Below are positions 1 to 12,142 of a stretch of 64,000 nt of DNA, one piece after another; position 1 is the stretch's first letter; the number at the start of each line of letters is the position of its first letter. The translations under genes and the position numbers were made by a program. The notes below the pieces were generated by a model. The model was not told where the DNA came from. It saw only the letters and a list, made by a program, of their open reading frames with translations, and did not search any database. The stretch comes from Aureobasidium sp. EXF-3400 (taxonomy: Eukaryota; Ascomycota; Dothideomycetes; Dothideales; Saccotheciaceae), in NCBI GenBank assembly GCA_024195585.1, contig SWBL01000048.1, positions 124,001-188,000 on the forward strand. Reading direction: 5' to 3'.

Positions 1-1980
1 TAACTTGATCTGCCAAATGAGCTTCTCCGCTGTCCAGTTGTTATAACGCTTGAGCCAATCCAGCTGCCGTGAATTCATGTTATACGGAGAGACCTGAACA
101 TCTGGCAACTCGTCTTGCCTGTCTATTGGTACAAGTACCCGGAAGCTATCACGAACTCGAGCAAGAGCTGCGAGGCAGACGAAGAAAGTGCCTTGTTTGG
201 GTGCTGAGGGCAGGCTCGTTCTGTAGGCAAAATCCTGGACGCGCTGCATCTGTATTGCGAGGAGGCCGATGGGGATTTGCATTGTGTTTGCGATAGCACC
301 TTCCACACGGTTCAATGGGGCGAACCTGAAACCGAGCGAGGTGTAGTGGTCCAATTCGGCAGGAGTCAATCTGCGAGTGTAGAATAGTAGCTGGCCTTTC
401 TCAAAGATCGTCGATTGTTGAGTACCGCCGTTATCAAGAGCCTTGATGCCGTGTTGATACGCCGTCAGAAGACCCGTACCCAAGACCTGATCGTAAAGAG
501 GACCTAGACCGTCCACGAGATTGACTTGTAGTTGTGCAGCGAGATCCGCCGCAGCCACGCAGTATCCCTCTCGGAATAGGACGGTCGAGTCGTGGTAGCT
601 CTCCTCATCGTAGATACTACTTCTACTGCTTGATGAGGCCGTAGTGTATTTGCTGTGAGGATCCGTCCTCTGGAGGTGGACTCGCATCCTAGAGACCAGA
701 TCCACGACACTGTTCCAGTCACTGCTCACTTTCCAGATCCAGAACCAGACAGGATGGTGTATACCAAAATGATCGTCAAATTTCTGGACGAGTCAGTGCC
801 GTGCAAATGTGAACTCATCAAACTCTACCTACCTGAAGCACAAAACGTTTAGCAATCCTTTGTGAAGGCAGAGTCCCTTCATTCGTGACCATGATATTGC
901 CATGTTCGTCGAAATAGGCACTAGAATTAGTTAGCGACAAGGTTGTACAAAAGGCCAATAAGTGGATGTTACCATGCTAGCATCATATGCTGAGCTCTGT
1001 TAGCGAGAGCTGCATTGCGATACCGGATGTAAAAGAGCATCGTCAGACAAGATAAAGATGCCACAAAGCACTGGATTGATGTCAGTCAAGACTTGAGACT
1101 CGTAATAGGCCGAAGCTCACCAAAGTAGCTGCCACAATCACAGGCGTGTTTCTCGCATCAGGCGCAGCCTCTGAAGGTATGCGTTTGAGCTGATATTGGC
1201 AGCCTACAGATGCCGTGAAGTGCATACCGCATACTCCAACTGCAAGCAGAAGTGCACAGATACAGCGCTTCCAACAAACACTGATCCATCTTTCCTTGAA
1301 ATAGAAGAACAAGGCAAGAGCAATTGTTGAATCTCCGACAGCAATGATGCAAGCGCCAATAACATACTGTTTGGGGTATACCAGCTTGTAGTTTGACACT
1401 CCAAGATTTCCGACGTAGTGCATGGAAACAATGGAGAGTCCAGCCATGAGTCCGCAAGCAACGTCAAGAAGTCGCCGCAAGACAAAATGATTGATCCTGA
1501 GTTCCGCGATTTGAAAAGCAATGGTCAAGCCAATGACTGGTAGAACACACGATAGACCTGTGTATCCAGGATCGTAGACGAGCTGCAGTCGAGTCTGACC
1601 AGCTGCTAAAGCGATGGACCGGTTTCCAATGAAATGCATACACCATATACCGATGAGGCCCATGCTCAAGGAACAAGCCAAAAGATGTACCCTGGAACCA
1701 AGTCAGCCATGTCTGAGGTGTGTGCAGATGATGGTACTTGCCTGCTCATCAGTGACTTGCCCAAGCGTTTTCGTTGGAGAAGTTCAATCGTCAATAAGGT
1801 GCCGCTGAAACTGGCGAAGAACGAAGCAACGATAATGCTTGGTACGAAATGCCATGGTACCATGTCCCCAGGTGCGTAGCCAACAACCTCATCACCCACA
1901 AGAAGTCGTGTCTCCGCAGGTGGATTGTCATGTAACGCAGCGACCTGTGATAGCGCCATGGGTATACGATGAAGAATCAT
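1..1980 (-). CDS. MHYT-domain integral membrane protein, 3' end cut by window
   Basis: Five exons: 1980-1742, 1691-1121, 1070-973, 920-833 and 783-1; the frame is still open at base 1. About 593 residues are visible. The first half is hydrophobic and carries three MHYT-type repeats: CMHFIGN, SMHYVGN and GMHFTAS. In bacterial proteins this module is proposed to sense a diatomic gas through bound metal. The soluble second half holds the stretches FDEHGNIMVT and FDDHFGIHHP, which I associate with fungal MHYT proteins, and has no GGDEF or EAL domain. The first intron (1692-1741) is GC-AG with a GCAAGT donor; the only nearby GT donor breaks the frame. The start is uncertain: ATG at 1980, or 1959 in the same frame. 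The biological role is unknown in fungi. Confidence 0.8.
1692..1741 (-). other. GC-AG intron in the MHYT gene
   Basis: This 50-nt intron begins GCAAGT and ends TTCCAG on the minus strand. Using it joins AG to G to make an Arg codon and continues straight into the transmembrane segment holding CMHFIGN. The GT a few bases downstream would shift the frame. GC-AG introns are a minor class of U2 introns. Confidence 0.75.
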
Positions 1981-3120
1981 ATGTCGGGTATTATTGGCAC
2001 TAGCAACGAAATCAATGAGCTCAGAGTGGAAATGACCGCGGGCGGTGATCCTGAAAGACACATAAAATGGTGTCTGTAGCCAGATTGATCTTGAGGTTGA
2101 GTTCGATGCATGCGAAGGTTGACGAGTTCAGGAAACGATAACTTGGAAAAACCGGACTTTCACTACACTTCCACTAGGTAAAGGCGATGTCGCAAGAAGT
2201 TGCAGTATGACTGAGTTGGAGACCACGTAACGTAGGGGCGGGTATGCGTCTATGTTTATGAATAGGTCTTTTCTCTGTTAGTATGTCAAGAACAGCAGGA
2301 ACTGTTATGGCTGGCGATGAGAAGAATCATGCTCTTTGTGTAGATATTCGAAATGCCCAGGAAGGAGGGTAGTACAAGAAAATAATGCACAGTGAGTAGA
2401 CAGGGATCGATGTCGGGGACTCTGAAGCCTTTAGATCCTTCAACAAGGCGTTCACACCACATTGGTCGGGACGGCGCATAGCGACCTCTGCAACTGCAGT
2501 TTGGCGAGCCAATGAGCAAGGTCGGTCCGGTGATTGCGCATGGAAGTTGCGTTCGCTGTCGCAACTTCCCAACGCGAGTGAATTGTTTACCATGCTGTGC
2601 GACTCGACCAAACGCACGCAAGGACAAGGGCATTCTGTTCATAGTTTTACCATGTAGACAGGGTGCTCGTCGGTGGTAATCATCACAGCACCACAAAGTC
2701 ACCCCGACCAGCAAAGTATGCTGCGACGACCAACACCGAACATTGCTCAATCAATACATGAACTTCGAGCCGTCCTGCATATCGTGCAACGGATGGCGTT
2801 GTGAATGGGAGGGACTCGGGAGGTGGAAGCCACAAGATGCAGCTTTCTGGTCGTGTACAGTGATCTGCATGCAGAGCCCCACCCGCTGTAACCCGCAGAG
2901 CGGCACCACGAATTTGTTGCCATAAGCTGGAAGGAGCATGTTTGTCACAACTTGATGCTAATACGAAGGTCGGGTCTCCTGACAATAAATCAACCGAGAG
3001 CTGCTCTTTTGAGACTGGATCAAGACGTGTTCTCCAGAACAAGCAGAGGATATGTTCAACAGCGAAATCATGGGTCTATCGTACACTATACATACATGTG
3101 CTGACTGCAGCCCCAGAGCT
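1981..3120. other. Intergenic: MHYT promoter side and COQ2 3' side
   Basis: Open frames on both strands (for example 2286-2750 minus and 2683-3042 minus) overlap each other, show no recognisable domain and no consistent splice structure. I see no gene here. Confidence 0.5.
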
Positions 3121-4356
3121 TCAGCGAGATTCGTCTTCGTACCATCCGAGATAATGTGCAAGGTACTCTCCTGTAAGGCCGAGGGTGATTGCACCACCAG
3201 TCATCCAGCATCCACTCCTGAACCACCACCAGCAGTTCTGCACGCTGCTCAAACGAACTCTCCAGATCATGTTTGCAGTAGTAAACAGAGCGCCTCCACA
3301 AGTGCCAATGTAGAAGATTGGACCAGCTCCAATAGCAGCTCCAGCAGCGGCCAGCAGAGTCGCATGAACAACAGCCAAACCGCTAAGCACTGCCTTGGTG
3401 TTCTTTTCGTGACGGAGGGCAATGGATTTGATGCCAGCCTTTGCGTCATCCTTGATATCTTGGTGCGCATAAATCATATCGTAGAGAACAGTCCAAGCGA
3501 TATTGGAAGAATACAGACAAGCTGCAGCGGTGAGTGCTGCATGGTTCGACAAAAGGTCAACGCCCAGAGCAGAAAAGCCCATGATGGCGCCCCAAGAGAA
3601 GGTGAGACCCAGAACGGCTTGGGGGTAGTTGGTAACACGTTTTGCAAGAGGATATGTCGAGACCAGGAGCAAGGAGGGTGTAGCGTAGAAGAAGCATTCG
3701 AAAGGAAATTGCAGTAGCACGGTCAGACCAGTCAAAAGTTGACAGCCAGTGAACACAATGGCGGCCTCTGGAGATATAGCGCCACGTGCAATAGGCCGTA
3801 ATCGAGTACGGGCAACTTTCGGATCCAAATTTCGGTCCCAGAGATCATTGATAGTGCACCCTGCACCACGCATGACCAGTGCACCAGTGGCGAAGAGAGC
3901 AGATGTGGCCAGAACTGTGGAGGGGGCAGTGATGGGGGACGCCAGCGGAGCAGCAAGGAGCGTGCTGAAGATACAAGGGAAAAGTAGATAGTAAGTGCCT
4001 ACCGGCTTGTCGATGCGGATCAGCTCGGCATAGGGGACAAAAGAGGCCGGCAAGTAGGAGAGAAAGCCTGATTTGGGGGGTTCGTAGCGAGCTGGAGTGG
4101 TGTCTTGAGGTACGCCGGCTTCGTGCTGAAGTATGGAGGCACTGTGGTCAGTAGACTTAGGTGGCAGCGGCGTAGTCGTAGAGGCGATGTTTGAATAAGC
4201 CGTGACATGGCGCGCATTGTGGCTGATTTGGATCGGTCGCCTTGAAGGAGAAAAGCCAGGGCGGCAAGTATAGAGGGAAGAAGTGAAGTTTGGTGTTCTC
4301 AAAGCATTGGCGAGGGATCTGCGGCCTACAGAGGCCGACAACCGAGAAGACAACAT
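3121..4356 (-). CDS. COQ2: 4-hydroxybenzoate polyprenyltransferase, mitochondrial
   Basis: Single exon, 411 aa. The enzyme attaches the polyprenyl tail to 4-hydroxybenzoate in ubiquinone synthesis at the inner mitochondrial membrane (UbiA superfamily). The first ~60 residues are Ser/Arg-rich with few acids, as in a matrix-targeting sequence. The substrate-binding start, IRIDKPVGTYYLLFPC, lies near residue 113. The first Asp-rich motif is NDLWDRNLD (170-178) and the second is DMIYAHQDIKDD (293-304); both bind the Mg-pyrophosphate. Several hydrophobic helices separate and follow them, and the protein ends in a hydrophilic WYEDESR. Length fits fungal Coq2. It shares a 447-bp divergent promoter with the JmjC gene. 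Nothing is broken or missing. Confidence 0.95.
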   Translation of the reverse strand: MLSSRLSASVGRRSLANALRTPNFTSSLYTCRPGFSPSRRPIQISHNARHVTAYSNIASTTTPLPPKSTDHSASILQHEAGVPQDTTPARYEPPKSGFLSYLPASFVPYAELIRIDKPVGTYYLLFPCIFSTLLAAPLASPITAPSTVLATSALFATGALVMRGAGCTINDLWDRNLDPKVARTRLRPIARGAISPEAAIVFTGCQLLTGLTVLLQFPFECFFYATPSLLLVSTYPLAKRVTNYPQAVLGLTFSWGAIMGFSALGVDLLSNHAALTAAACLYSSNIAWTVLYDMIYAHQDIKDDAKAGIKSIALRHEKNTKAVLSGLAVVHATLLAAAGAAIGAGPIFYIGTCGGALFTTANMIWRVRLSSVQNCWWWFRSGCWMTGGAITLGLTGEYLAHYLGWYEDESR

Positions 4357-4803
4357 GACTTGAATAGTAGAAGGGACAACGAAAATCGAAGACCTAGCTC
4401 AATATGCAGATTCAGGGTAGGCTGACAAGAGCATTGGCACCTACTGAGAGAAGCTGAGACTCGAGTGGGTATCGGAGAGAATGATCAATCAGTGCATACC
4501 GGGGTCGAGATATGATGAACGAGTTGAGGTCTGGAAGAAGAACAGAAAGAGTAAAGTAAGCTCGTGAACCGTGCTCAAGCGCAATTGATCGGCTCGAGCT
4601 GCCCCGACGACGCGTCTGCCCGGGAGTGTCAAGTCGCAGCTTCCGTTGCGACAGTCACGTCGCGAGCTCAACTTCACCGAGGTGCTCTTGCCTGCTTTTT
4701 CTACGTCTTCTTCACAGTGTTTGACACGCGCACTCTACTCGACTGGGTGCTGCGCATGTCATCCCCAACGTGTTGCAATGTGCGCCACACATAACACCCA
4801 AAA
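4357..4803. promoter_or_regulatory. Divergent promoter region, COQ2 / JmjC gene
   Basis: 447 bp between the start codons of two genes pointing apart. The JmjC start has the context CCCAAAAATGC, with A at -3. I see no clear TATA box or repeated operator-like motif. Confidence 0.5.
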
Positions 4804-7800
4804 ATGCCTGCACAACGACCGCGCGCAGCGTTCGAGCCAATCGCGCCAGACTTCGACATTCACGGCCTCATAGAATCTACGCCAAACTTCTCCTTTGTCG
4901 ATCGCATCTCGGTTGACCAGATTGACGAGCAAGGTGTCGCCGCCTTCGAGAAGCTCGTCCTTCTCCATGTCATCATCGGAGGCAAGCCCCTCGTCGTCGA
5001 CGGCTTCGAAAACCGCCTGGATCCGTGGACCTTCTCTCCAAAATGGCTAAATGACAACGTCGGTTCTAAGAGTACGCTGAACCACACCCACTTCCACCAT
5101 TCCATCACTGACACGCATCGCAGTCGAAAGCTCAATGAACCTTTCAACTAAAGAGTCACTACCCCTCACCATCGGCCATTATCTGAGAAACATGAACAAG
5201 CTGAGCAATCAGTTCTTCGAAAATACTCGCAACTACAAGGACAAGAGCCGCCAAAGGATCTATCTCAAGGATATCGACTGCCCTCAGGTCTGGCACGACA
5301 AGCTTCAAGATCACATCCCACCCTTCCTCTTCTACCTCAATGAAAGTACTGGAGACATCGGTGGTCCAGGTGCCAACCCTTACACTCTCGGTCCTGGTAG
5401 GCGTCCTGCCCGGGGAATTGCTCGAGCTGGCGATCTCATGAGCACCCTTCCTCCTGAGATGCGTGCTGAAAACCTCATGTGCTACATCGGCCATGAGGGT
5501 ACCTACACACCCTCACATCGAGAGATGTGCGCCACCATGGGTCACAACATCATGGTCGAAGCTTCCAAGGATGTTGGTGAGGATGGCAAGCCCGAAAGAC
5601 CTGGTTCATCAATCTGGTTCATGACTGAGTCCAAGGACCGCAACCTTGTCTCTGAGTACTGGCTTGATACCCTCGGTCACGATATCGAAGTTGAGAACCA
5701 CTTTGCTCAAGTCTCGGCCTGGAAAAAAGCCCCCTTCAATGTCTATGTTGTCGAACAGCGTCCCGGCGACTTCATATTGATTCCTCCGCTAGCCCCACAC
5801 CAGGTTTGGAACAGAGGAACACGTACCATGAAAGTTGCTTGGAACAGGACCACGATCGAGACCCTCGACATGGCGCTGCAGGAAGCTCTGCCAAAAGCAA
5901 AAATCGTCTGCCGAGACGAACAATACAAGACTAAAGCTATAATCTACTACACGCTCATGCTATATTCTAACAGACTCGCATTGGCAAGATCACAGTCCGA
6001 CAAACTTCCTGCAGACGCCGCTCGCCAGCTAATGGGCAGTCCCAAAATCAAGCAACTGATCAAAGACTTCAGACGCCTCCTTGCCTTGTTCCTCGACGTT
6101 CTTGTTTCTGAAATGTTCAACCCCGATGGTCCTCAGGAAAAGTGCGAGCTTCTACCTTTTGATAGTAACGTCACATGCGCTTATTGTCGATGCAACATCT
6201 TCAATCGCTTCTTGACATGCTCAAATTGCAAGGACGTACTGGGACACGAGGAGGAAGAGCCTTACGACGTTTGCTTGGACTGTTACGCCATGGGCAGGTC
6301 GTGCGGCTGCATCTCAAATCTCAAGTGGACGGAACAGTTCAAATGGAAAGAGCTGGTTGGCAAATACGACTCCTGGCGGAAGCAAGCTATTGACTTGGAT
6401 GGTGGCAATGCAGCAAAGGTTCCGGCACCACTGTTGGAAGCTCGAAGAAACCTACCTCACAAGACGCTCGCCGAAGTCTGCAGAGAGCAACTCAAACGCC
6501 GCCCTTTTACTGACGTTTCCAAGCCGAAACAAGACGACGAGCAAAGCGAGGAGGATATCATCGTCGACGACGAAGGCCGTGTCAAGAAAACAGTCAAGAA
6601 GAAGCCAAAGGCTTGGTTCAAGACGCACAGTCCTTGCCATGTCTGTTGTAAGAGGCACCCGAACTGGAAGTCTGCAAAGTGTACCACCTGCGACAAATGG
6701 TGGTGCTATGGTTCACTGTACCGAGGAGCCGACCTGATGCCACTAACAATCATGCAAGACGCCAACTGGTCGTGTCCGCATTGCCAGGACGCGTGTTTTG
6801 CAGGAGCCTGCCGAAAGGACCCTAAGCAGCATCCCTATGAGCCCAAGAATACTCTGCTAGGTCATGACACCAAGAGAATTGCTGATGCCAGAAGTGTGGA
6901 GTGTCTTGTAGACTTCTCTGTCTCCAACCTTACTTGGTTGAAGGACGACGATGATAATGTCCAGGAAAGTGTCCGCATCAGAAGAGCTCGGGAAGAAGCT
7001 AGAAGAGCAAAGGAGGCCGACCATCTGATGGATGACGAGGACGATGAAGAAGAGCTCGACATTGACCAGAGCCATATCCGATTCGACTATTCGCCCGAGG
7101 ATTCCATGATTGATCCTCAGCTCATGGGTCCCCCTCAGACTACGCGTGCTAAGGGAAAGTCTGCAGCGTCTGTCCTGCCACCACCAGAAGCAATGCTTGA
7201 GGGTGCCAAACCGAATGCCTCTCCATCGCTGGGTAATGGTCACCAATCCACAATTGACGCACCTGAAGGATATGCGCCTGCCACGACCAGCGGATTTGCC
7301 GCCCCAAGAGCTCATATGTATCCGGACGTTGAAGACAACAGCTACGCGTACCCTGATCCTCGTGGCGAGGACGATGAGGACGATGGATATCAGCCCATCT
7401 CGTCGCTACTGTCGGGCTCTGCATCCCGTAAGAAGCGCAATCAGGAGGCCTACGAAGACGACGATGACAAGATCTACATGGAAGGCAGCCGCACCAAGAG
7501 ACGCAGAGTTTCGGAAGATCCCGCTTCGGCGTTCTACAAGCCTAGAAACGAAGCAACGAAACAATTCGAGAAGGAGAAAGAACGCAAAGCTCTTGATGAA
7601 GCACGGAAGGCAGGGCGATTCATCGCAGCACAAGCTGCCTTGCGGGGCAAGAAGCGAGTCGTCCGACTTCGCATATCTGGACCACGTCTTGCGCAACTGC
7701 TCGCGCAACAAGCTGCCAAGTCCTTCCAACCTGTCCTGGAGACTCCTGAAGTCGACCAAGAAGTACCGCCTGAGAACGTGCTCGTAAAGTCAGATATCGC

Positions 7801-8416
7801 TCCCAAGGAGAAGGCCAAGAAGAAGGTGCCTCAGCACCCAAACAGGATGAAGATTCGGGTCGAACGCGACGACGACTACAGCATGAGCCGTGCCGAAAGA
7901 CGCAAACGCCCAACTAACGCTGACTACGAAGAGGTGGATGTAGAGTTCGACTTTGATTCCGGAGAGGATGACAAAGATGGCGCATACAGCGGCCGTCAAC
8001 AGAAGAACGGAAAGCGCAGGGTCTCATCGTACATCCAGAAGAAACACATTGATGACCCAGACCTTCCCGACGAACTACCTGAGAACTACAAAGATTCAAG
8101 GAGTAGAATGGAGGGAAGGGCGCCCAACAGACCTGGACCTGCCGTACACGCGCGCGTAGCAGCAGCAGCAGCAGCAGCATCCCGACATCCCAAGGCGATG
8201 CCTCAGCTAGACGGTACTGCAGATCACGATGACGATGATGCTTCTGAATCTGCGGACGATCTCCAGCCAGTGAGCTTTGAAGAGGAGAATAGGCTCGCGA
8301 AGATGGAAGCGCTGAAGATGCTCGAGGAAGAAGAAGCTCGCGCACCTCCACCGATGCGCCGTTCAATCTTCGACAAAGGCAACGGGAAGAAGATCCGCAT
8401 TGTATCAAAATCTTGA
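4804..8416 (+). CDS. JmjC-domain protein with CDCA7-type (zf-4CXXC_R1) zinc finger
   Basis: Two exons, 4804-5071 and 5124-8416 (52-nt intron), 1186 aa. The JmjC fold covers roughly residues 25-330. Putative Fe(II) ligands are His221 and Glu223 (SHRE) and His315 (PPLAPHQVWN), so the HxE...H triad appears intact and histone-demethylase-like activity is plausible. A Cys-rich segment at 441-485 (CAYCRCN, CSNCKD, CLDCYA) follows. At 594-660 a second one (CHVCCKRHPNWK, CTTCDKWWC, CPHCQDACFAGACRKD) resembles the zf-4CXXC_R1 finger of CDCA7 and of some plant and fungal JmjC proteins. The C-terminal 500 residues are low-complexity and charged, with acidic runs, basic KRRR segments and a poly-Ala tract. 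A nuclear chromatin role is inferred from the domains; the target residue is unknown. Confidence 0.85.
8159..8179 (+). repeat. (GCA)7 triplet repeat coding poly-Ala
   Basis: Seven uninterrupted GCA codons within the disordered tail of the JmjC protein. It is a pure microsatellite, so its length is likely to vary between strains. Confidence 0.9.
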
Positions 8417-11400
8417 GGGTGGATGATGGACCTGTCTTGGTTCACTGGAGAAAGCATATCGGAGGGACAGCCGTGATCTTGTAGATGGATAAATGCGTAT
8501 TGGCCGTGTAGTGGGAAGTTCGCTACTCGCTCGAGGACTATTGATCCTATCCATCATTCAAGATAACGATTGATCGACATTCGACCCTACTTTTTGTACT
8601 CCATATTATATCCGTAGTGACCCGGCCGCTCTCAACCGCCATTGTGGCCAAGGGAACCGATGCTGCTGAGTTCCTGACGTGAGTTGTGAAAGTACCGACA
8701 GAGCAGTAGAGTTTGTGCCAAGTGTGAGAAATACGATCAGGATGCCGTTGGGCTGACCAACGTCCTTCGAGTCAGATGGTTATAGGTTTAGATGGCAGTT
8801 TGCGAGTTTGCGTTTTCTCGGAGGAACTATAAGCCTTTCGTAAAAGGCGTGACAGACACATTTCGCTTATAGACTTTGTATGTATCACACTCTACTCCGT
8901 ACTCTTGTTGGCTACCGACTGTCTTCAGTGGCGCCATGGTCCGCCACAGCGAATGCGTTTAGGTAGGCGTTCCTTCGTCTGAATCGCTAGACGTAGACGC
9001 GTATGCATGTTGTGTTGATGACTGACTCTGTTGTCCACTCATGCAAGACACCGACCACCAATGATGGAGGATACGCAGGCATCGGAGTATCGGCCGATGC
9101 TGGGGATGACTCGGAGGTGTGTCCATGGCGCCGCATCAGCAATCTAGACTTGATCGCCTACTCAGTACATCTTTTGTTGCTGTACCCATGACTTCTGATC
9201 GATTCACCAAGTGGTGATTGTAGGCTTCTTTCACGTATAAGGTTCAGCTCTTTCGGTAGGTGAGACGTGTGTGTATACTGATATGTAAGCAACAATATCA
9301 TGTTCCTACCAATAGCCTTATACTTTGTTGCTGTGCGCGTCATGTCCACATGCGACTTTGCTCACAAGACGAGGCGAGCCCATTCAACGACCACTCCAAC
9401 CTAAACACGTTCAGAGGGGCGTTGTTCTTAGGGCAGCAGACACGGAGAGACCTTGTTTTCCGACGTTGAAGCGGAGAATACACTTTTTAGCAGTGAGATC
9501 ACGCATGTCATGCCACATGTCGTCTTGAACTACATGCCACCAGCGATCTCCACCTCACTCACCACCATCTTGCCCTATAAAACGTTCGTGATGCCAAGTG
9601 CGTTGCCCAGAAGGCCAAGAACAACATAGGCGGAAACTATATGATCCTTTCGAGTGATTTGATACATTTTGATAAACCTAGATTGTTTTTGCATCTGTCC
9701 AAAGGACACACGACGTAGAAACGTGCGAGTCAGCTCCTGCCCACACGGCGTGGGACGGCCCAGGGCAAGGTTTTGAGTAAGGTTTACACGCTTTACTGTA
9801 TGCAGAGAAAGGTCCTCCAAACAGTAGGATGCGGTATAGCGTCAAGGTGGATTAACACATGACGCATGGACTCTTGATGGTTGTCAGAGCTTGGAAAGAG
9901 CATCGTCCCGTCCAGAGTCGAGACCGTCCAAAAGGCAAGATGGAGACATCACACATCAGAGATGTACGTTGCATACAACCGCGACAGACGCGGAATCGCA
10001 TAGAGTATGCGATCGACGACTTGTCGAGTCGTCAGCGGGACAACACAGACGAGGGCAAGATCGAAAAGGCAGATTCCGACACGGTTAGGCCTGCCTCTTT
10101 GTTGGTGTTGCTCAAAAAGTGCCCCGACATGACGACGAAGCACAGGTTTGTCGGCCGCGCACCAATTCCGGTCGCAGACAAGGGGGTAAAAATGTTTAAT
10201 TCTCAGCCTCATACTTTTTGTGTTGGTGGTGCGCAAACACGATTCAATCATCTGCCACGACAATCGATTTACCGTTAGACAAGGCCTCCCCAATTGCGCA
10301 AGCCCCCAAAACTGTTTCTGTCGTTTCGACATCCGAGATAGGCGTTCAAGGCCAAAACGAGGTTGTAACTTGCAACAGTTCATCGAGGCCTATGCTGATT
10401 GTTTGACCATCGAATATCTTCTTGCAGCAATGCGCAAACTCGAAACCCTTCTTTCTCCATGGTCTGTAAGCCCCACCTACGCTACATGACTCTTTCAAGT
10501 GGGGAGTTTGTGGGACAGAAAGGATAATAAAATGCTTGTGACAAACATATAGTAGGACAAAAGAAGGAACTTCAACAGACGACGGCGAATCCTTGGATGT
10601 TAACTTTTCCAATGGTAAACCCGGACCCGACCTCTCGGTATTACTAGACACACTTTTGTTGCTCCCCTGCGTATTATGAATCGATGAACGAAAACTTTGT
10701 TCCTCGTCTTCTCGAAGGCGTTTCCTCGAGAGTTTGGCTGGCAAAACATCCAGTGCATTTAAATATAAACACAATTGAGCATGAACAAAACATAAACAAG
10801 AAAAGAAGAAAAAATCCTTACGTGATCTAGTCATGCGATTTGATGGGACTTCAGCAGGAAACGGCTTCTTTCCCCATCAGCTCCTGCCTGTCTATCTCTC
10901 GGTGCCCTTCACCCTCTGCGATCCGATCATCTGATATTCCTTCAAATGTCGTGTCACCGGCCTGATCCTCCGATTGGGGGATATATCCACATGCCCTAGA
11001 ACTTGGCAGGTCTTCCGTATCCACCGCAAAGGGCTGGGCAATCAGATACTCTACTGGAGTGCAATCTTTGGGGCAACGACATTATTTGGGGTGGGTGCCC
11101 GTACGAGTCAAGTAGCTGCATCGAATCGGAAGGGGAAGCATGTCCGGAAGGGGGGAAAGTAGATGGACCCACAAGCGAGACAGCCAAACGCAGTTCTGGA
11201 CTCCTCTCCTTCTTTGACATGTAGAGTCTCGATGTGCATTTGAATGAGATGGTGGGAGATTACAGCTGAAAGATAGTTGATCTAGAATTAGGTGTGTTGC
11301 CGCTTTGGCTGTGACTATGTGATTGCTACAAGATACAATGAGGTAAAACGTTACATGGGCGCCGCCATCCTGATATCCAGCCCTGAAGGAAAGATGCTCC

Positions 11401-12142
11401 GTGCTACGTCCGCGGAGGCGCGCGGGTCTGTCTGACGGAAGCGCGCAAGTAGTCCTTCATTGTGGCCTTTGATGATAACCTTCAATCACAGTTGCGCGCG
11501 TGTGCATTTCCACACTGCGGTTTCTCGACGACCTGACGGTGTTGATGGTGTAGATAGCGAAGACCCACAGTCTACCCTTGATCGTACCAGCGAAAGGTGC
11601 AGTATGGACACCGGGGTGCGTCTGTCAGATACTGAAAAGGTTGGCGCTCCGCGCTTGAGACTGTGCTCCGGGGTAGCGGATGTTGTCGTGCTCTCGGTGG
11701 CTGGTCGTCCAGCGATCCTACGCAGAGCATGGTTGTTGTCGTTGTGTATGCGCGTCATGAACTAAACAGCGGCGCATCGACTCCCGTATCTCGAAAGCGG
11801 GCGCATACTCCCAGAAGGGAAAGTCGGAGTGCGGACAGCCGCCAGTTGAACACAAGTGTTCAAGCCCAGATAGGATATATTCGAAAGAGAAGTCGTATGG
11901 TGTAGGTCCACGCGATGAGATGGATATGGGAAAGCCGGGAAGGGCGTCCAGCCCGCATGCCTGATAATTGGTCATTCATGCATGTCGATCCTCCGCGAGG
12001 GAGCCGCATTGGTCCCGTAATTCATTTCGCGAAGGCTGCCAATCACACGTTCTACTACTCCATGCTGCATTAGCAACCGTGTAGCAGACCGCGGAGTGTG
12101 ACAGCTTACGAGTACTCTGAGGGATTCAAGCCATGTTGAACC
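8417..12142. other. 3.7-kb stretch without a supportable gene
   Basis: The longest open frames (9859-10278 plus, 9949-10383 minus, 10346-10834 minus, 11460-11765 plus) overlap on opposite strands, have no recognisable domain and cannot be extended by credible splicing. The base composition looks ordinary, without the extreme AT enrichment of RIP-degraded transposons. I found no tRNA A/B boxes and no terminal repeats. A non-coding RNA or a fast-evolving small gene cannot be excluded. Confidence 0.5.

Noticed and set aside
729..828. 100-nt intron model in the MHYT gene
   Set aside because: A 49-nt intron (784-832) keeps the frame and restores a conserved-looking FDDHF...HHPVW segment, so it is preferred.
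3052..3717. 221-codon plus-strand frame
   Set aside because: It is antisense to COQ2, whose motifs and membrane helices are unambiguous.
9859..10278. 139-codon plus-strand frame
   Set aside because: It overlaps a 144-codon frame on the other strand, has no recognisable domain and lacks credible splice context.
10346..10834. 162-codon minus-strand frame
   Set aside because: Poly-Phe start from a purine-rich run, and no domain; it looks like chance.
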